Numbered from the stretch's first letter, positions 35,700-44,879 are shown. The stretch: 64,000 bases of DNA from Sediminicola arcticus (GCF_040566695.1 NZ_JBEXAE010000002.1:186001-250000), one strand, 5' to 3'. Numbers and translations: made by a program. The notes: generated by a model not told the origin, from the sequence alone.

Positions 35700-36676
35700 T
35701 ATTTTAAATTTTTTTTATTCATCTGCATTTGTAGTAAAGGTAACACGTTGTTGCTTTTATCGTCTGTTATGACCACGTTACCAATTTTGGGGATCACGCT
35801 TGACATTGTTTCAAGGTAAACCCTTCTTTTTGTTACCTCAGGGGCCTTGATAAATTCATTATAAAGAGCCGTAAATCTGGCAGCTTCACCATCGGCATTA
35901 TTTACCCTCTCGGCGGCATATCCTTCTGCTTGCTGAATGGTTTCCTCCGCTTGACCTCTTGCTTTGGGTATTACTTTATTGTATTCGGATTTTGCCTGGT
36001 TAATCAATGTTTCTTTTTCTTGCTGCGCTTCATTTACGGCATTGAAAGCTGCTTTTACGGGCTCCGGTGGATTTACATCCTGAAGCACAACTTGTTCTAT
36101 TTTAATACCCAATGAATACTCTCTGCATATTTGCTGAATAAGTTCTTGGGATTTACTTCCTATTTCAGTACGCCCAACGGTCAGCACCTCATTTACGGTT
36201 CGGTCACCAACAATCTGTCTCATTGCAGCTTCAGAAAGCGTTCGCAGCGTGCTCTGAGGGTTTCTAACCTCGAACAGGTTATTGTAGGCATTATCTACTC
36301 TATATTGCACAACCCACTGCACTTCTGCCAGGTTAAGGTCACCAGTTAGCATTAGTGATTCATCTTTTGTACTTGATGATTCGCGATATTGAGTGTTTAT
36401 TCCAGCTTTGCCTGTCCGAAAACCAAATTCCAGTTTTTGTTGTCTTTCGACCGGAACTTTATAAACATCTTCCGCTAAGGGTATTTTAAAATTTAACCCT
36501 GGTTCTACTTGTCTAACATATTCTCCAAATCGAGTAATAACACCTACTTCTTCAGTGCTTATCTGGAAAATTGAGGACCACAGCATAATCACCAAAAATA
36601 GCAATGAAATAATAGGTCGCCAGAACTGAAGTATTTTTTGTAATTGGGGGGGTAGTTTTAATTTTTCTATATTCAT
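35699..36676 (-). CDS. hflK: HflK-like SPFH/Band 7 protease modulator
   Basis: I prefer ATG 36676 (MNIEKLKLPPQLQK) to the frame's longer start, which would add 13 unlikely residues. 325 residues. One membrane helix (IISLLFLVIMLWSSIFQI), then the Band 7 domain with EEVGVITRFGEYVRQVEPGLNFKIP and a coiled-coil tail rich in Ala and Glu (EEAQQEKETLINQAK region). Partner of HflC in the same operon. Whether this island copy is in addition to a core hflKC cannot be seen. Confidence 0.95.
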   Translation of the reverse strand: MNIEKLKLPPQLQKILQFWRPIISLLFLVIMLWSSIFQISTEEVGVITRFGEYVRQVEPGLNFKIPLAEDVYKVPVERQQKLEFGFRTGKAGINTQYRESSSTKDESLMLTGDLNLAEVQWVVQYRVDNAYNNLFEVRNPQSTLRTLSEAAMRQIVGDRTVNEVLTVGRTEIGSKSQELIQQICREYSLGIKIEQVVLQDVNPPEPVKAAFNAVNEAQQEKETLINQAKSEYNKVIPKARGQAEETIQQAEGYAAERVNNADGEAARFTALYNEFIKAPEVTKRRVYLETMSSVIPKIGNVVITDDKSNNVLPLLQMQMNKKNLK

Positions 36677-36806
36677 TTTGTTTATTTTTAAAATGTATAG
36701 GTAATACACATACATTTTTTATTCAAATAATACTTCTAGGTGTATATCCTGCTTTGAATATTTTCCAGTTTTATTTTTTTATGATAGGATTAATTAATTT
36801 TAAATT

Positions 36807-37436
36807 TTAGTAGTTAATAGAAATAGACATTTGAAGATGTCCTCCATCATATGAAAATAAGGCATCAGAAAACGAAGGGGCGCTCAATGTGACCTCTGCA
36901 CCACTGGAAAAACCATAACCTTCCGTCGGTATCCCAAACATATTAGTGTCAAGTTCGCCGTTGAGGTTTTCATCATGGATCACGGCAATAGCATATTTTC
37001 CCGGCTTAATATCTGAAAACTCAAAACTTGCATCTTTTCCTCTTATTTGTGTTAACATGGTCTTGGATGCGAATTTCAGGAATTTACCGGGGAAACCTTC
37101 CTCGGATTTAAAAACTGCACAGGCGATAACCCCGGTACTGTTACTTATATTTTGGATTTTTACATTAACGGAGGGGCATTCTGTCTGAGCAAACCCATCT
37201 GAAGGTAACCATATCAAGCTCAAAACCAGCAAAAAAATCACCTGTGAAAATTTTCGGGAAATCCCACTCGTATCATACAGCTTGGTATTTTGAGAAGAAA
37301 GCGTGAAAAGGGGATTATTCAACATGTTACCATAATATTTAAAATTAGTGTTATAAACTGTTTCGTCTTTAAACGGGATTGATTCCTCAAGTTCTTCATG
37401 CTCGAGTGATGAAACTTTAGAATATTCATTATTCAT
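36807..37436 (-). CDS. DUF2141 protein with N-terminal extension
   Basis: Start ATG 37436 (MNNEYSKVSSLEHEE), overlapping the cupin stop in the arrangement ATGAATAA. The last 130 residues are a DUF2141 domain (VNVKIQNISNSTGVIACAVFKSEEGFPG ... GKYAIAVIHDENLNGELDTN). DUF2141 proteins are usually secreted right after a signal peptide; here a 70-residue charged segment precedes the hydrophobic stretch VIFLLVLSLIWLPSDGFAQ. That stretch may serve as an internal signal, or the true start may be a later Met (MLNNPLF). The family is of unknown function. Confidence 0.85.
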   Translation of the reverse strand: MNNEYSKVSSLEHEELEESIPFKDETVYNTNFKYYGNMLNNPLFTLSSQNTKLYDTSGISRKFSQVIFLLVLSLIWLPSDGFAQTECPSVNVKIQNISNSTGVIACAVFKSEEGFPGKFLKFASKTMLTQIRGKDASFEFSDIKPGKYAIAVIHDENLNGELDTNMFGIPTEGYGFSSGAEVTLSAPSFSDALFSYDGGHLQMSISINY

Positions 37437-37767
37437 AGCCACTTTTAATAATCGTTGAAATCATTTTAAAACGCTCATTGGCCTTGATGGTATTTTTGAT
37501 ATGGGCAGGAATTATGATAGATTGGCCCGTCTCTAAGGTCTGTGATCGATCATCGATCACAATTTCCGCACTACCTTCAATAATTTGAATAAACCGATCA
37601 AAGGGAGAAATTTTTTCTGTGAGGTTTTCACCAGTATCAACGGAAACGGCAGTTACATTACCGGTGCTTTTTTTAATGATTGTTTTAATGAGCACAGCGT
37701 TGGAAACATATTCTATGATTTCAACAATAATGAAAGCTTCCGATTTGTCAATTTCTGTGTTTTCCAT
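37429..37767 (-). CDS. Cupin-domain protein
   Basis: 112 residues with a single conserved beta barrel: DRFIQIIEGSAEIVIDDRSQTLETGQSIIIPAHIKNTIKANERF. The metal-binding His and Glu of motif 1 are partly replaced (Gln, Glu), so metal binding is doubtful. The same family is widely found as a small stress or sensing protein. It is cotranscribed with the DUF2141 gene by an 8-bp overlap. Confidence 0.88.
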   Translation of the reverse strand: MENTEIDKSEAFIIVEIIEYVSNAVLIKTIIKKSTGNVTAVSVDTGENLTEKISPFDRFIQIIEGSAEIVIDDRSQTLETGQSIIIPAHIKNTIKANERFKMISTIIKSGYE

Positions 37768-37970
37768 GATTGATATTTTTTAAAATGTGATGCGAAAATG
37801 ATTTCCATACGTTCGCTTCGAATTGGAGGTAAATATGAAGAGAATTCCTATTTATGGCGTTACATTTTAAGGACAAAGAGTTACAGTATTCCCACATCGT
37901 AGAGATGCATTTCTAAAACAGTCCCATAGAATGGCTGACGTAGGTTTATATGACTTTTTTTAATTAGGAA

Positions 37971-38531
37971 TTATAAATCTTCCAAATTTTTAAAACGCTT
38001 CTTTTTTAGTTTTTTAAAATAGGTTGGGGTAAGTCCGGTAACTTTTTTGAATTGATTCGATAAATGGGCAACACTGCTAAAATTTAACCGATAGGAGATT
38101 TCCGTAAGATTTAATTCATCATATAGTAAAAGTTCTTTGACCCGTTCAATTTTGTTCATAATGATGAACTGCTGAATGGTGACTCCCTTTACTTCGGAAA
38201 AAGTACTGGCCAAATAGTTATAATCATAACCGAGTTTCTCACTGATGTAGTCCGAATAGTTTACTTTGGGCAATTCATCGGAATAATGGATCATTTCGAT
38301 AATTACCGCCTTGATTTTTTCAATGAGAATTTTACGTGTGTCGTCAAGTAGTTCCAGCCCAAATTTCTTTAGGTTTATATCTAATAGTTCTTTTTGTAAA
38401 TCAGTGATATCTTCCAAGACCTCGATTGTTCCAAGGTCTACATTGACATAATGCAGGCCAAGCTTCTGTAGTTCCTGCCTTACGACCATCTTACAGCGCA
38501 AACTTACCATGTATTTGATGTACAGAAACAA
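37971..38531 (-). CDS. Small AraC-family transcriptional regulator
   Basis: 186 residues. The C-terminal AraC/XylS DNA-binding domain spans about 95-180, with first helix pair KVNYSDYISEKLGYDYNYLASTFSEV and second SYRLNFSSVAHLSNQFKKVTGLTPTYFKK. The short N-terminal part (IKYMVSLRCKMVVRQELQKLGL) is a conserved feature of a small flavobacterial AraC subgroup often found in islands with stress genes. It is transcribed away from an intergenic region of 700 bp and probably regulates nearby genes. Start codon ATG 38531 uncertain; 38510 (MVSLRC) is also possible. Confidence 0.92.
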   Translation of the reverse strand: MFLYIKYMVSLRCKMVVRQELQKLGLHYVNVDLGTIEVLEDITDLQKELLDINLKKFGLELLDDTRKILIEKIKAVIIEMIHYSDELPKVNYSDYISEKLGYDYNYLASTFSEVKGVTIQQFIIMNKIERVKELLLYDELNLTEISYRLNFSSVAHLSNQFKKVTGLTPTYFKKLKKKRFKNLEDL

Positions 38532-39092
38532 TGGGTTTTTATATTAGTTATCTTAAAGCAAGCGAATCGTTGTCAGCATTAAAATTTGATTTATATAGCT
38601 CTTTCTCGAAATCATATAAAAAACAAAGGCAAATATATAGTTATCTTCTACAGGATAGGAATACTATATGACAATGCAGAACAAAAAAATCGAGGACCAG
38701 CTTTTGGTGGCTATTTTGAATCTGACCCTTGCCTTTCAAATAGAGTCCCCCTAAATTTACGTTAATTTACTCGAAACTCCGATATTTTTAAACTATAACC
38801 ATAGCGAAATATCCGAAACATAGCTTGAAGCGTATTATGAATTTTTAAAAACTCAACTACGAGTATTCGAAAAATAAAAAAAGAATCAACAAAGGGGTAG
38901 GCTACGACATCGCTCAAATCCTCATTTGTATAATTCATTTTGGTTTAAAGATTTAGATTGAATTCAAAACACCTATAACTGCAAGAATGTAGACATCATC
39001 TCCATTCTATAATAGTTGCTAATGCTTTTATTATTAGTATTGCTGTGCCTGTTAAAAAGGGTCGTTGAGCCCACCTACTCGTAAAATAGCGA
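38532..39092. other. Gene-free stretch next to a DoxX fragment
   Basis: No supported gene. One short frame (from about 38671, MQNKKIEDQ) is too short to call. Compared with its neighbours the stretch is rich in stop codons and looks like eroded island sequence. Confidence 0.5.
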
Positions 39093-39140
39093 TTATAGTA
39101 TTCTAAAAATATTTTGTGTTAGAGAGATGTCGACTTCTTT
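39093..39140 (-). pseudogene. 5'-end fragment of a DoxX gene
   Basis: Reads VDISLTQNIFRIL then a stop. It matches VKTSLTQNIFRILLALFMV at the start of the intact DoxX gene at 43505-43930; 23 of 24 bases around TAAAAATATTTTG are identical. The remaining 120 codons are gone. Sign of duplication followed by deletion. Confidence 0.7.
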
Positions 39141-39226
39141 TTTCAAAACTGTATTTTATAGATTAACAATTAAAAGGAATCTGATAGACCGTTTTAGTAC
39201 ATTGCTATTTTCATAAACTTGTGATC

Positions 39227-40153
39227 TTAATTTACTTCATTGGTTACTCCATTCGTATTCAATTCCATTTGGGAGAGTTTTTGCCCGCCTTTGATGCCAA
39301 AGTCCAATGTCCGAATTGGAAATGGAATAGTAATATCTTGTTCATCAAATGCACTTTTAATCGCTTTAACAGCTTTGCTTCTCATGGTAAAGTAGCTGGG
39401 TTCTCCAGGATATTCTATCCAAAATCGAATATTAAAATTGATCGAACTGGAGTCGAATTCAGAATAGTCAAAAATTATCTTATCCTTATCTATGACCCCT
39501 TCTAAATTTTTAATTGCGCTTAGTACCACATCTTCGACCTTCTCAAGATCATCTGCGTAAGAAACTCCTATAACTATATCAATCCGCCTTTTTCCTAAGA
39601 CAGAAAAATTGTAAAAGGCATGCTGTAAAAAGTCCTTATTTGGAATGTAAACTTCTTGGCCCTGAAAAGTCTCAATAGCTGTATCGCGCAAGCCAGTTCG
39701 GGTTACTTTACCCATTATATCCTTTACTTCTATAATTTCCCCAATTTTAAAAGGTCTCCTAAAGGCCAGGATAATACCCGAAACAAAATTTGCAGCGATA
39801 TCTTGAAAAGCAAAACCCAATGCCAAACCTATCACACCAATTCCTGCTAATAATGAATTTAAAGCCTTATCTAGTCCGAGTACACCAAGCATAATAAAAA
39901 GCCCAATGCTCAAGATTGCGCCATAAATTATAGTGGAGAATAAATGTTCTAATGCTTCGTTATTTGATGCTTTGGAGAAAAGTTCTCTAAACAGTTTACT
40001 TCCAAGTTTGGCAAGCACAAAAAAGATAATCAATAACAATAAGGTTACTGCCATATTGGGTATCAAACCTATGAAGGTATCAAGCCAACCTTCTAACTTT
40101 TGCACTACCGTTTGTATGGGTTCCGCTACTTGCGATTCTATGTCCTGTATCAT
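39227..40153 (-). CDS. MscS-family mechanosensitive channel
   Basis: 308 residues. Three membrane helices precede the pore helix, whose Gly/Ala pattern reads IGVIGLALGFAFQDIAANFVSG. The beta domain follows with FKIGEIIEVKDIMGKVTRTGLRDTAI and IPNKDFLQ, then an alpha/beta C-terminus. It opens on membrane tension and releases solutes after osmotic downshock. The start is probably 40153 (MIQDIESQVAEP). Monocistronic. Confidence 0.95.
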   Translation of the reverse strand: MIQDIESQVAEPIQTVVQKLEGWLDTFIGLIPNMAVTLLLLIIFFVLAKLGSKLFRELFSKASNNEALEHLFSTIIYGAILSIGLFIMLGVLGLDKALNSLLAGIGVIGLALGFAFQDIAANFVSGIILAFRRPFKIGEIIEVKDIMGKVTRTGLRDTAIETFQGQEVYIPNKDFLQHAFYNFSVLGKRRIDIVIGVSYADDLEKVEDVVLSAIKNLEGVIDKDKIIFDYSEFDSSSINFNIRFWIEYPGEPSYFTMRSKAVKAIKSAFDEQDITIPFPIRTLDFGIKGGQKLSQMELNTNGVTNEVN

Positions 40154-40262
40154 TTTCCTATTCTAAATTTACTATTATTTAATGGGGTAGAACTTCATGA
40201 ATTAAAGATGAGCCCTTTCATTTCAGTGCTTCCTGTCACAATTACTACTCCGATTTTGCCTT

Positions 40263-40376
40263 TCAATATTTTCTTCTAAACCTCACAAAATACAGGGTTA
40301 CTAATATGATAAGGATTGGTATCAGCCACACTCCCCGGTCCATTCCCATTCCCCAATGCCAAGTGTGATCGTGCAT
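40263..40376 (-). CDS. Small His/Met-rich membrane protein
   Basis: 37 residues: MHDHTWHWGMGMDRG followed by one membrane helix (VWLIPILIILVTLYFV) and a basic end. His and Met in the N-terminus suggest metal, perhaps copper, binding; similar micro-proteins occur near metal genes in flavobacteria (from memory). Intact start and stop. It lies between the MscS channel and the broken ferritin, reading the same way. Confidence 0.6.
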   Translation of the reverse strand: MHDHTWHWGMGMDRGVWLIPILIILVTLYFVRFRRKY

Positions 40377-40482
40377 GAGTTAGTTTGCTTTAAATGTGTT
40401 CATTTTTAAGATTTTACAATCATTTTACCTTTTTTTTCCGTCAAAATCTACGTAATGATTTTTCTGTCAACTCCTTAAATTT

Positions 40483-41033
40483 TCAGGGGTTCTCGCTAGT
40501 CACATCTTCAGCTGCAGTTAATTCATCAGATGTATTTTCCATATCTCTGTCAAATGTGTACATAGCATTACTACTCATTTTTTCACCACCAGCTATTTTC
40601 ATTGTATCTAATAAATTCATCGCGAGGGTTTCTTCTTCCACTTGTTCCTTAACAAACCATTGCATAAAATTCCATGTAGCCCAGTCCTCCTCATCAAGAC
40701 TTTTCTTTACTAGTTTGTGCACTGCTTTTGTATTGTCCACTTCGTGCTCGAATACTTTTTCAAAGCAGTTGTTTATACTTACCGGATTTTCCGGCGGAGC
40801 GGGAATAGCTGACACCTCTACTTCAGCACCTCTTTTTAATATATATTCCAATATTTTCATCATGTGGTCCGTTCTTCCTGTGAATGCCTAAAAAGAAAAT
40901 TGGCTATACCACCGAATCCCTATTTGTCTGCCCATGCTCCATAAGATAAATATATTTGCGAAGCATGCGCTTCTTTTGTCATTTGTGCATTCAAAGCTGC
41001 TGCAATAGTTTTTGAAAGTCTGTTCGTGTTCAT
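40483..41033 (-). pseudogene. Ferritin, one nonsense codon and one frameshift
   Basis: From ATG 41033 the frame reads MNTNRLSKTIAAALNAQMTK and onward like the intact ferritin at 48151-48702. It then hits TAG within AWADK-stop-GFGG and loses the frame in EERTT where one A is missing relative to E-R-N-H. From 40863 the correct frame resumes to a normal end (126 residues). Total length is 551 against 552 in the intact copy, so the only net change is one base. Ferritins store iron at diiron sites; several site residues lie upstream of the break. Confidence 0.85.
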
Positions 41034-41229
41034 GTGATTTTTTATTTAATGAGTTAATTTAAAATGTTTCTTTGATAATTGATTTTTTATCCACATTCAA
41101 ATCAGCTAATTGCTTTCAAGTCTTTAAAGTTATGGTCGTTCATATTTTGTTGGTTTTTTGTAGTTTGCATTTATCTGAATTTCATACCTTTAGAAGGTAT
41201 GGACGTACTTACAGTACTGCATACTGTTT

Positions 41230-41745
41230 TTAATTTTGATAAGCTCCAGAAGAATAGGTTAATTCATAACTGTGCGTATAAATTTCAAATACGATTCCAA
41301 ATGGATCTTCCACATGGCACATTTTGTAGGGTTTGTCATCAGGATAATATTGACGAATAGGCATGCGCTGTTTTCCTCCTAATGAAACGATCTTACTTAC
41401 CAACGCTTCTATATTTGGATCCTGAATACAGAAATGGAAAAGCCCCGTGTTAAAAGGATTGAATGCTGGAGCTTCTTTCACCCCATGCGGGAATGAAAAT
41501 AACTCGATACCAATGCCATCCGATGTGGACATATGCGCTATTTCGAATTCATCCCACTCATCTCCAAATACATCAATACATATTTGCCCGATGGCAGTAT
41601 CTTTTTCTTTTTTCACCTTAGATGGGAGCATGATGGTATACCAGCCCATCACTTCTGAATAAAACTCAACTGCTTTGGCAATTTCCGGTACTGTAATTCC
41701 GATATGGGAAAACGATTTTGGGTATGTCTCTTTCTGCGTAATAAT
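41230..41745 (-). CDS. VOC-family (glyoxalase/bleomycin-resistance) protein without a standard start
   Basis: The coding frame covers a two-part VOC fold, with conserved FSHIGITVPEIAKAVEFYSEVMGWY at the start and FHFCIQDPNIEALV in the second half, and KMCHVEDPFGIVFEIY. In-frame coding continues upstream of the GTG at 41652 through TYPKSFSHIGITV to a stop at 41746. No ATG, GTG or TTG occurs in the extra part except ATT codons at 41745-41740. Either the start has been lost (ATT) or translation begins at 41652 with a shortened first strand. Reaction unknown; related proteins act on lactate-glutathione type or antibiotic substrates. Confidence 0.75.
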   Translation of the reverse strand: MITQKETYPKSFSHIGITVPEIAKAVEFYSEVMGWYTIMLPSKVKKEKDTAIGQICIDVFGDEWDEFEIAHMSTSDGIGIELFSFPHGVKEAPAFNPFNTGLFHFCIQDPNIEALVSKIVSLGGKQRMPIRQYYPDDKPYKMCHVEDPFGIVFEIYTHSYELTYSSGAYQN

Positions 41746-41798
41746 TTATTGTTTTTTGAAAACCAATCGACCTTGTTACTTGAATCTGCAGATTTTTA

Positions 41799-42431
41799 TC
41801 AGGGGCAAACAGCTTTTTCTATTGGCACTTCCCCACTTAGAATTTCAAAAGTCTGGTTCTGCTTTACATCGTCTTCCAATACTTCAACTAATGTTTTAGC
41901 CACATCTGTTCTTGAGATACTTCCTCGTTTTTCTAACTTTTCCTTTAACTCGATTTTACCTGTTCCATCGTCATCTGTCAGTGAACCAGGTCTAACAATA
42001 CTATAACTCAAACCGCTTGCTCTTAGATGATCATCTGCATTTTGCTTTGCTCTCAAATAATCTTCAAGATCATCACTTACAGCTGGGTTGTCTGCTCCCA
42101 TGGAGCTCAACATCACAAACTTCTCGAGCCCTGCCAGCTTAGCAGCATCGGTTAGACTTTTTGCCCCTTCCTGATCTACCCCTATTACATTTTTGCCTTT
42201 TGATCCGGCAGCAAAAATTAGTTTATCCGCATTTTTCATAGCGTGGCTTAAATCTCCCTCCAAATCAGCAAGTACCGTTGATACTCCCTGCTTTTCAAAG
42301 TGACCTTTTTGCTCTTTTTTTCTAATCATAGCTATAGGCTGATAGTCATCTGATTCTTTTAACAAATTAATAATGATTCTTCCTGTTGTGCCGTTTGCTC
42401 CGGCAACTAATACACTTTTTTCTTTACTCAC
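41799..42431 (-). CDS. NAD(P)-binding atypical SDR (NmrA/ TRR-like) protein
   Basis: 210 residues. Nucleotide-binding motif VLVAGANGTTGRIIINLL at the N-terminus, DLEGDLSHAMKNADKLIFAAGS in the middle and FVMLSSMGADNP with a partial Ser/Tyr-Lys pattern (YLRAKQNADDHLRASGLSYSIVRPG). Typical of small atypical SDRs that act as redox sensors or epimerases. Gene order and strand match the following oxidoreductases, so it may be in an operon with them. Confidence 0.9.
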   Translation of the reverse strand: MSKEKSVLVAGANGTTGRIIINLLKESDDYQPIAMIRKKEQKGHFEKQGVSTVLADLEGDLSHAMKNADKLIFAAGSKGKNVIGVDQEGAKSLTDAAKLAGLEKFVMLSSMGADNPAVSDDLEDYLRAKQNADDHLRASGLSYSIVRPGSLTDDDGTGKIELKEKLEKRGSISRTDVAKTLVEVLEDDVKQNQTFEILSGEVPIEKAVCP

Positions 42432-42475
42432 GATTATTTTTTTATTTGGTTATAATAATGTCAATTAGCTCAATA

Positions 42476-43468
42476 CTAAGACATATCAGCCAGGCTTATG
42501 ATTACTTTTCCTTTTGCTCTTCCAGTAGCCAGATATTCATAGGCGTCTATTCCATCTTTGAAAGAATATATTAGGTCTACTATTGGCTTTATAGCTCCAT
42601 CTTCAACCATCGCTTTGATATCATTGAGTTGCTTTGCATTAGGTTGCATCCAGGTAAGTTTATAAGTAGCTGATTTCTTTTCAATAAGTTTTGATAGTTT
42701 CGCAGGTAACTTATAATCGGTCATACCCATTTGTTTTGCTGTTTCCTCGTCCGGTGGACCAACTATAGTAGTTACTTTTCCACCTTCTTTAATAATCCCA
42801 AAAGCATCGAAGGTGTAATCACTTCCCAAAGTATCGAAAATGATGTCTAAATTAGTAGCGACTTCCTTATAATCCTCCGTTTTATAATCAATTACACGGT
42901 CGGCTCCCAAAGCTTTAACCCAGTTTACATTTTCGGTACTTGTGGTGGTATAAACTATAGCGCCTTTCGCCTTTGCATACTGAATGGCAAAACTCCCTAC
43001 GCCACCAGAACCTGCATGAATAAGAATTCTATCGCCTTCTTTAATTCCAACACTTTCTAAAGCTTGGATTGCCGTTAGTCCAGTTAACGGTAATCCGGAT
43101 GCTTGTTCAAAAGATATGTTTTCTGGTTTTTTTGCAACCAGATCACTATGTACTGCTACAAATTCAGCTATAGTACCCATTTGTTCTTGTGGCACTCTGG
43201 AATACACTTCATCACCAATCTCGAAATCAGTAACATCTGCACCCTTTTCAACCACAACACCACTCATATCATAGCCAATAGTAGCGGGTAGGTCTAGTAA
43301 TACCATATCTTTCAATTTACCTTCTACCAGTTTGTAATCAATAGGATTTAGAGAAGCTGCTTTGACTTGCACTAGAATATCCTTTGGTTTTACCGATGGT
43401 TTTTCGATTACACTAACAGCTAAACTGTCTTTGAGGTCTCCGTATTTTACTATCTGTAAGGCTTTCAT
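42476..43468 (-). CDS. NADP-dependent quinone oxidoreductase (MDR family)
   Basis: 330 residues. GroES-like half with ATIGYDMSGVVVEKGADV, the nucleotide-binding GSGGVGSFAIQYAKAKGA in the middle, and a C-terminal NADPH-domain end. There are no zinc ligands. Related to zeta-crystallin and YhdH/QOR; reduces quinones or enones. It is 37 bp from the DoxX gene on the same strand, and the set DoxX-SDR-ALDH-QOR looks like an aldehyde/redox detoxification cluster. Confidence 0.93.
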   Translation of the reverse strand: MKALQIVKYGDLKDSLAVSVIEKPSVKPKDILVQVKAASLNPIDYKLVEGKLKDMVLLDLPATIGYDMSGVVVEKGADVTDFEIGDEVYSRVPQEQMGTIAEFVAVHSDLVAKKPENISFEQASGLPLTGLTAIQALESVGIKEGDRILIHAGSGGVGSFAIQYAKAKGAIVYTTTSTENVNWVKALGADRVIDYKTEDYKEVATNLDIIFDTLGSDYTFDAFGIIKEGGKVTTIVGPPDEETAKQMGMTDYKLPAKLSKLIEKKSATYKLTWMQPNAKQLNDIKAMVEDGAIKPIVDLIYSFKDGIDAYEYLATGRAKGKVIISLADMS

Positions 43469-43504
43469 ATAAGTTTAGTTTTATTTCGTGATTAATAATG
43501 TTGT

Positions 43505-43930
43505 TTATTTTTTAGAATTTCTCCAGGTTTGCCATGCACCAGAAGACCAAAGTGCCCAAGCTATGAGAACAGGTTGAAAGAAGAGCCGGATTAATCGGGC
43601 AGTATCCGAGTTTAAAGCGCCAAAAGCATCTTTCCCATCAAGGTATTGGGCGATATTACCTGGGAAAACCAGGACAAAGAATATGGATAAGAACCATCCA
43701 ATAGTCGTTCGCTGCTTTTTCCACAACAGTAAAATCAGACCTAATGTTATTTCAACAATACCTGATAATACGACCACTAAATCTTTGCTCAATGGAACCC
43801 AATCAGGAACTTGAGCCTGGAAATCGATTCTATTAAAAGTAAGATGACTAAATCCGGCATAGACCATAAAAAGAGCTAGTAGTATTCTAAAAATATTTTG
43901 CGTTAGAGAGGTTTTTACATTACTTTTCAT
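43505..43930 (-). CDS. DoxX-family membrane protein
   Basis: The start is placed at ATG 43930 (MKSNVKTSLTQNIF), because the 49 residues in front of it come from a degenerate aldehyde dehydrogenase tail and do not look like a DoxX start. 141 residues with four membrane helices, including LLALFMVYAGFSHL and VVLSGIVEITLGLILLL. DoxX-like proteins act in thiosulfate oxidation or oxidative-stress complexes elsewhere; function here unknown. Confidence 0.9.
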   Translation of the reverse strand: MKSNVKTSLTQNIFRILLALFMVYAGFSHLTFNRIDFQAQVPDWVPLSKDLVVVLSGIVEITLGLILLLWKKQRTTIGWFLSIFFVLVFPGNIAQYLDGKDAFGALNSDTARLIRLFFQPVLIAWALWSSGAWQTWRNSKK

Positions 43931-43934
43931 CTGT

Positions 43935-44040
43935 TTAAATTTTATTTTCACAGGTATTTTTATTCGTAAATTCCTGAATCCCCAATTCTGATGACTCCCT
44001 ACCGAAGTCCGAACGCTAGTCTTCACTAAAGGAAAGCGTA
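43935..44040 (-). pseudogene. C-terminal fragment of an aldehyde dehydrogenase
   Basis: One frame reads RSDFGRESSELGIQEFTNKN then a stop. It matches RSGFGRELSELGIHEFVNKK at the end of the intact aldehyde dehydrogenase at 44880-46262. Upstream a PFGGVK-like stretch survives with frame changes. So a second ALDH once ended here and was removed. Confidence 0.8.
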
Positions 44041-44042
44041 GC

Positions 44043-44789
44043 TTACTGTTGTTCTGTAGGCATGATGTAGACATCATTTATGTTCACGCGGCTCGGTTGC
44101 GTTAGAGCATAATAAATCGCTTCCGTAATATCCTCTGGTGCGAGCATAGTCATTTTCTGCATTTCTGATAGTTTACCTAAAATATCTTCGTCTGTTATGG
44201 TATCCATTAAGTTTGTAGCTACAGCTCCGGGTTCAATGGAGGTAACGCAAATACCATACTTTGGAGCTAACTCCTGTCGTAAGCCTTCGGAAAACATTTT
44301 CACCGCTGCCTTCGTAGCACAGTAGACTGCACCACCTGGGAAATATCTATAGGCTGCTACCGATGAAATATTGATAATATGACCTTGTTTGTTTTTAATA
44401 AGGGTCGGAAGTACAGCGGCTACACCGTTTAATACTCCTTTGATATTCACGTCCACCATTTTCTCCCACTCATCGGTCTTCAGATTCTTCACAAAAGACA
44501 ACGGCATCAAGCCTGCATTATTAATTATTGCGTGTACAGTACCATATTCTTCCAGTGTTTTATCGACTAACTTTTCCATATCAACCATCTTAGTAACATC
44601 AGCAATGACTACTAGCGCCTCGCCTCCTTTTTTCTCAATGGTCTTCTTAAGCTCGTTCAGCTTATCTTTTCTACGTGCTGAAAGCACTACTTTGGCACCA
44701 TTCATCGATAGTTTTAAGGCTGCTGCTTCCCCAATATCACTTGAGGCTCCCGTTATTATTATTATTATTACTTTACTTTTAATGTCCAT
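44043..44789 (-). CDS. Short-chain dehydrogenase/reductase with altered nucleotide-binding motif
   Basis: 248 residues; the catalytic Tyr/Lys motif YCATKAAV and the Asn-Ala-Gly motif IINNAGLMP are intact. The nucleotide-binding start reads VIIIIITGASSDIGEAAAL. In relatives I expect VIIITGASSGIG: here the Ile run is expanded by a (TTA)6 repeat and the second Gly of TGxxxGIG is Asp. Either change may weaken NADP binding. It is the last but one gene upstream of the ALDH fragment. Confidence 0.88.
   Translation of the reverse strand: MDIKSKVIIIIITGASSDIGEAAALKLSMNGAKVVLSARRKDKLNELKKTIEKKGGEALVVIADVTKMVDMEKLVDKTLEEYGTVHAIINNAGLMPLSFVKNLKTDEWEKMVDVNIKGVLNGVAAVLPTLIKNKQGHIINISSVAAYRYFPGGAVYCATKAAVKMFSEGLRQELAPKYGICVTSIEPGAVATNLMDTITDEDILGKLSEMQKMTMLAPEDITEAIYYALTQPSRVNINDVYIMPTEQQ
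44753..44770. repeat. (TTA)6 trinucleotide repeat in the SDR nucleotide-binding loop
   Basis: Six TTA units, read as a run of five ATA Ile codons on the coding strand, one strand position before the TGASS loop. Confidence 0.95.
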
Positions 44790-44879
44790 TTTACAACTAA
44801 TTTTAGATTGAGAATTTAGTTTGAGTTCAAATCTTTAATAGCAGTATTAATGGCACAAAAGGATTATTTTTGGCATTTA

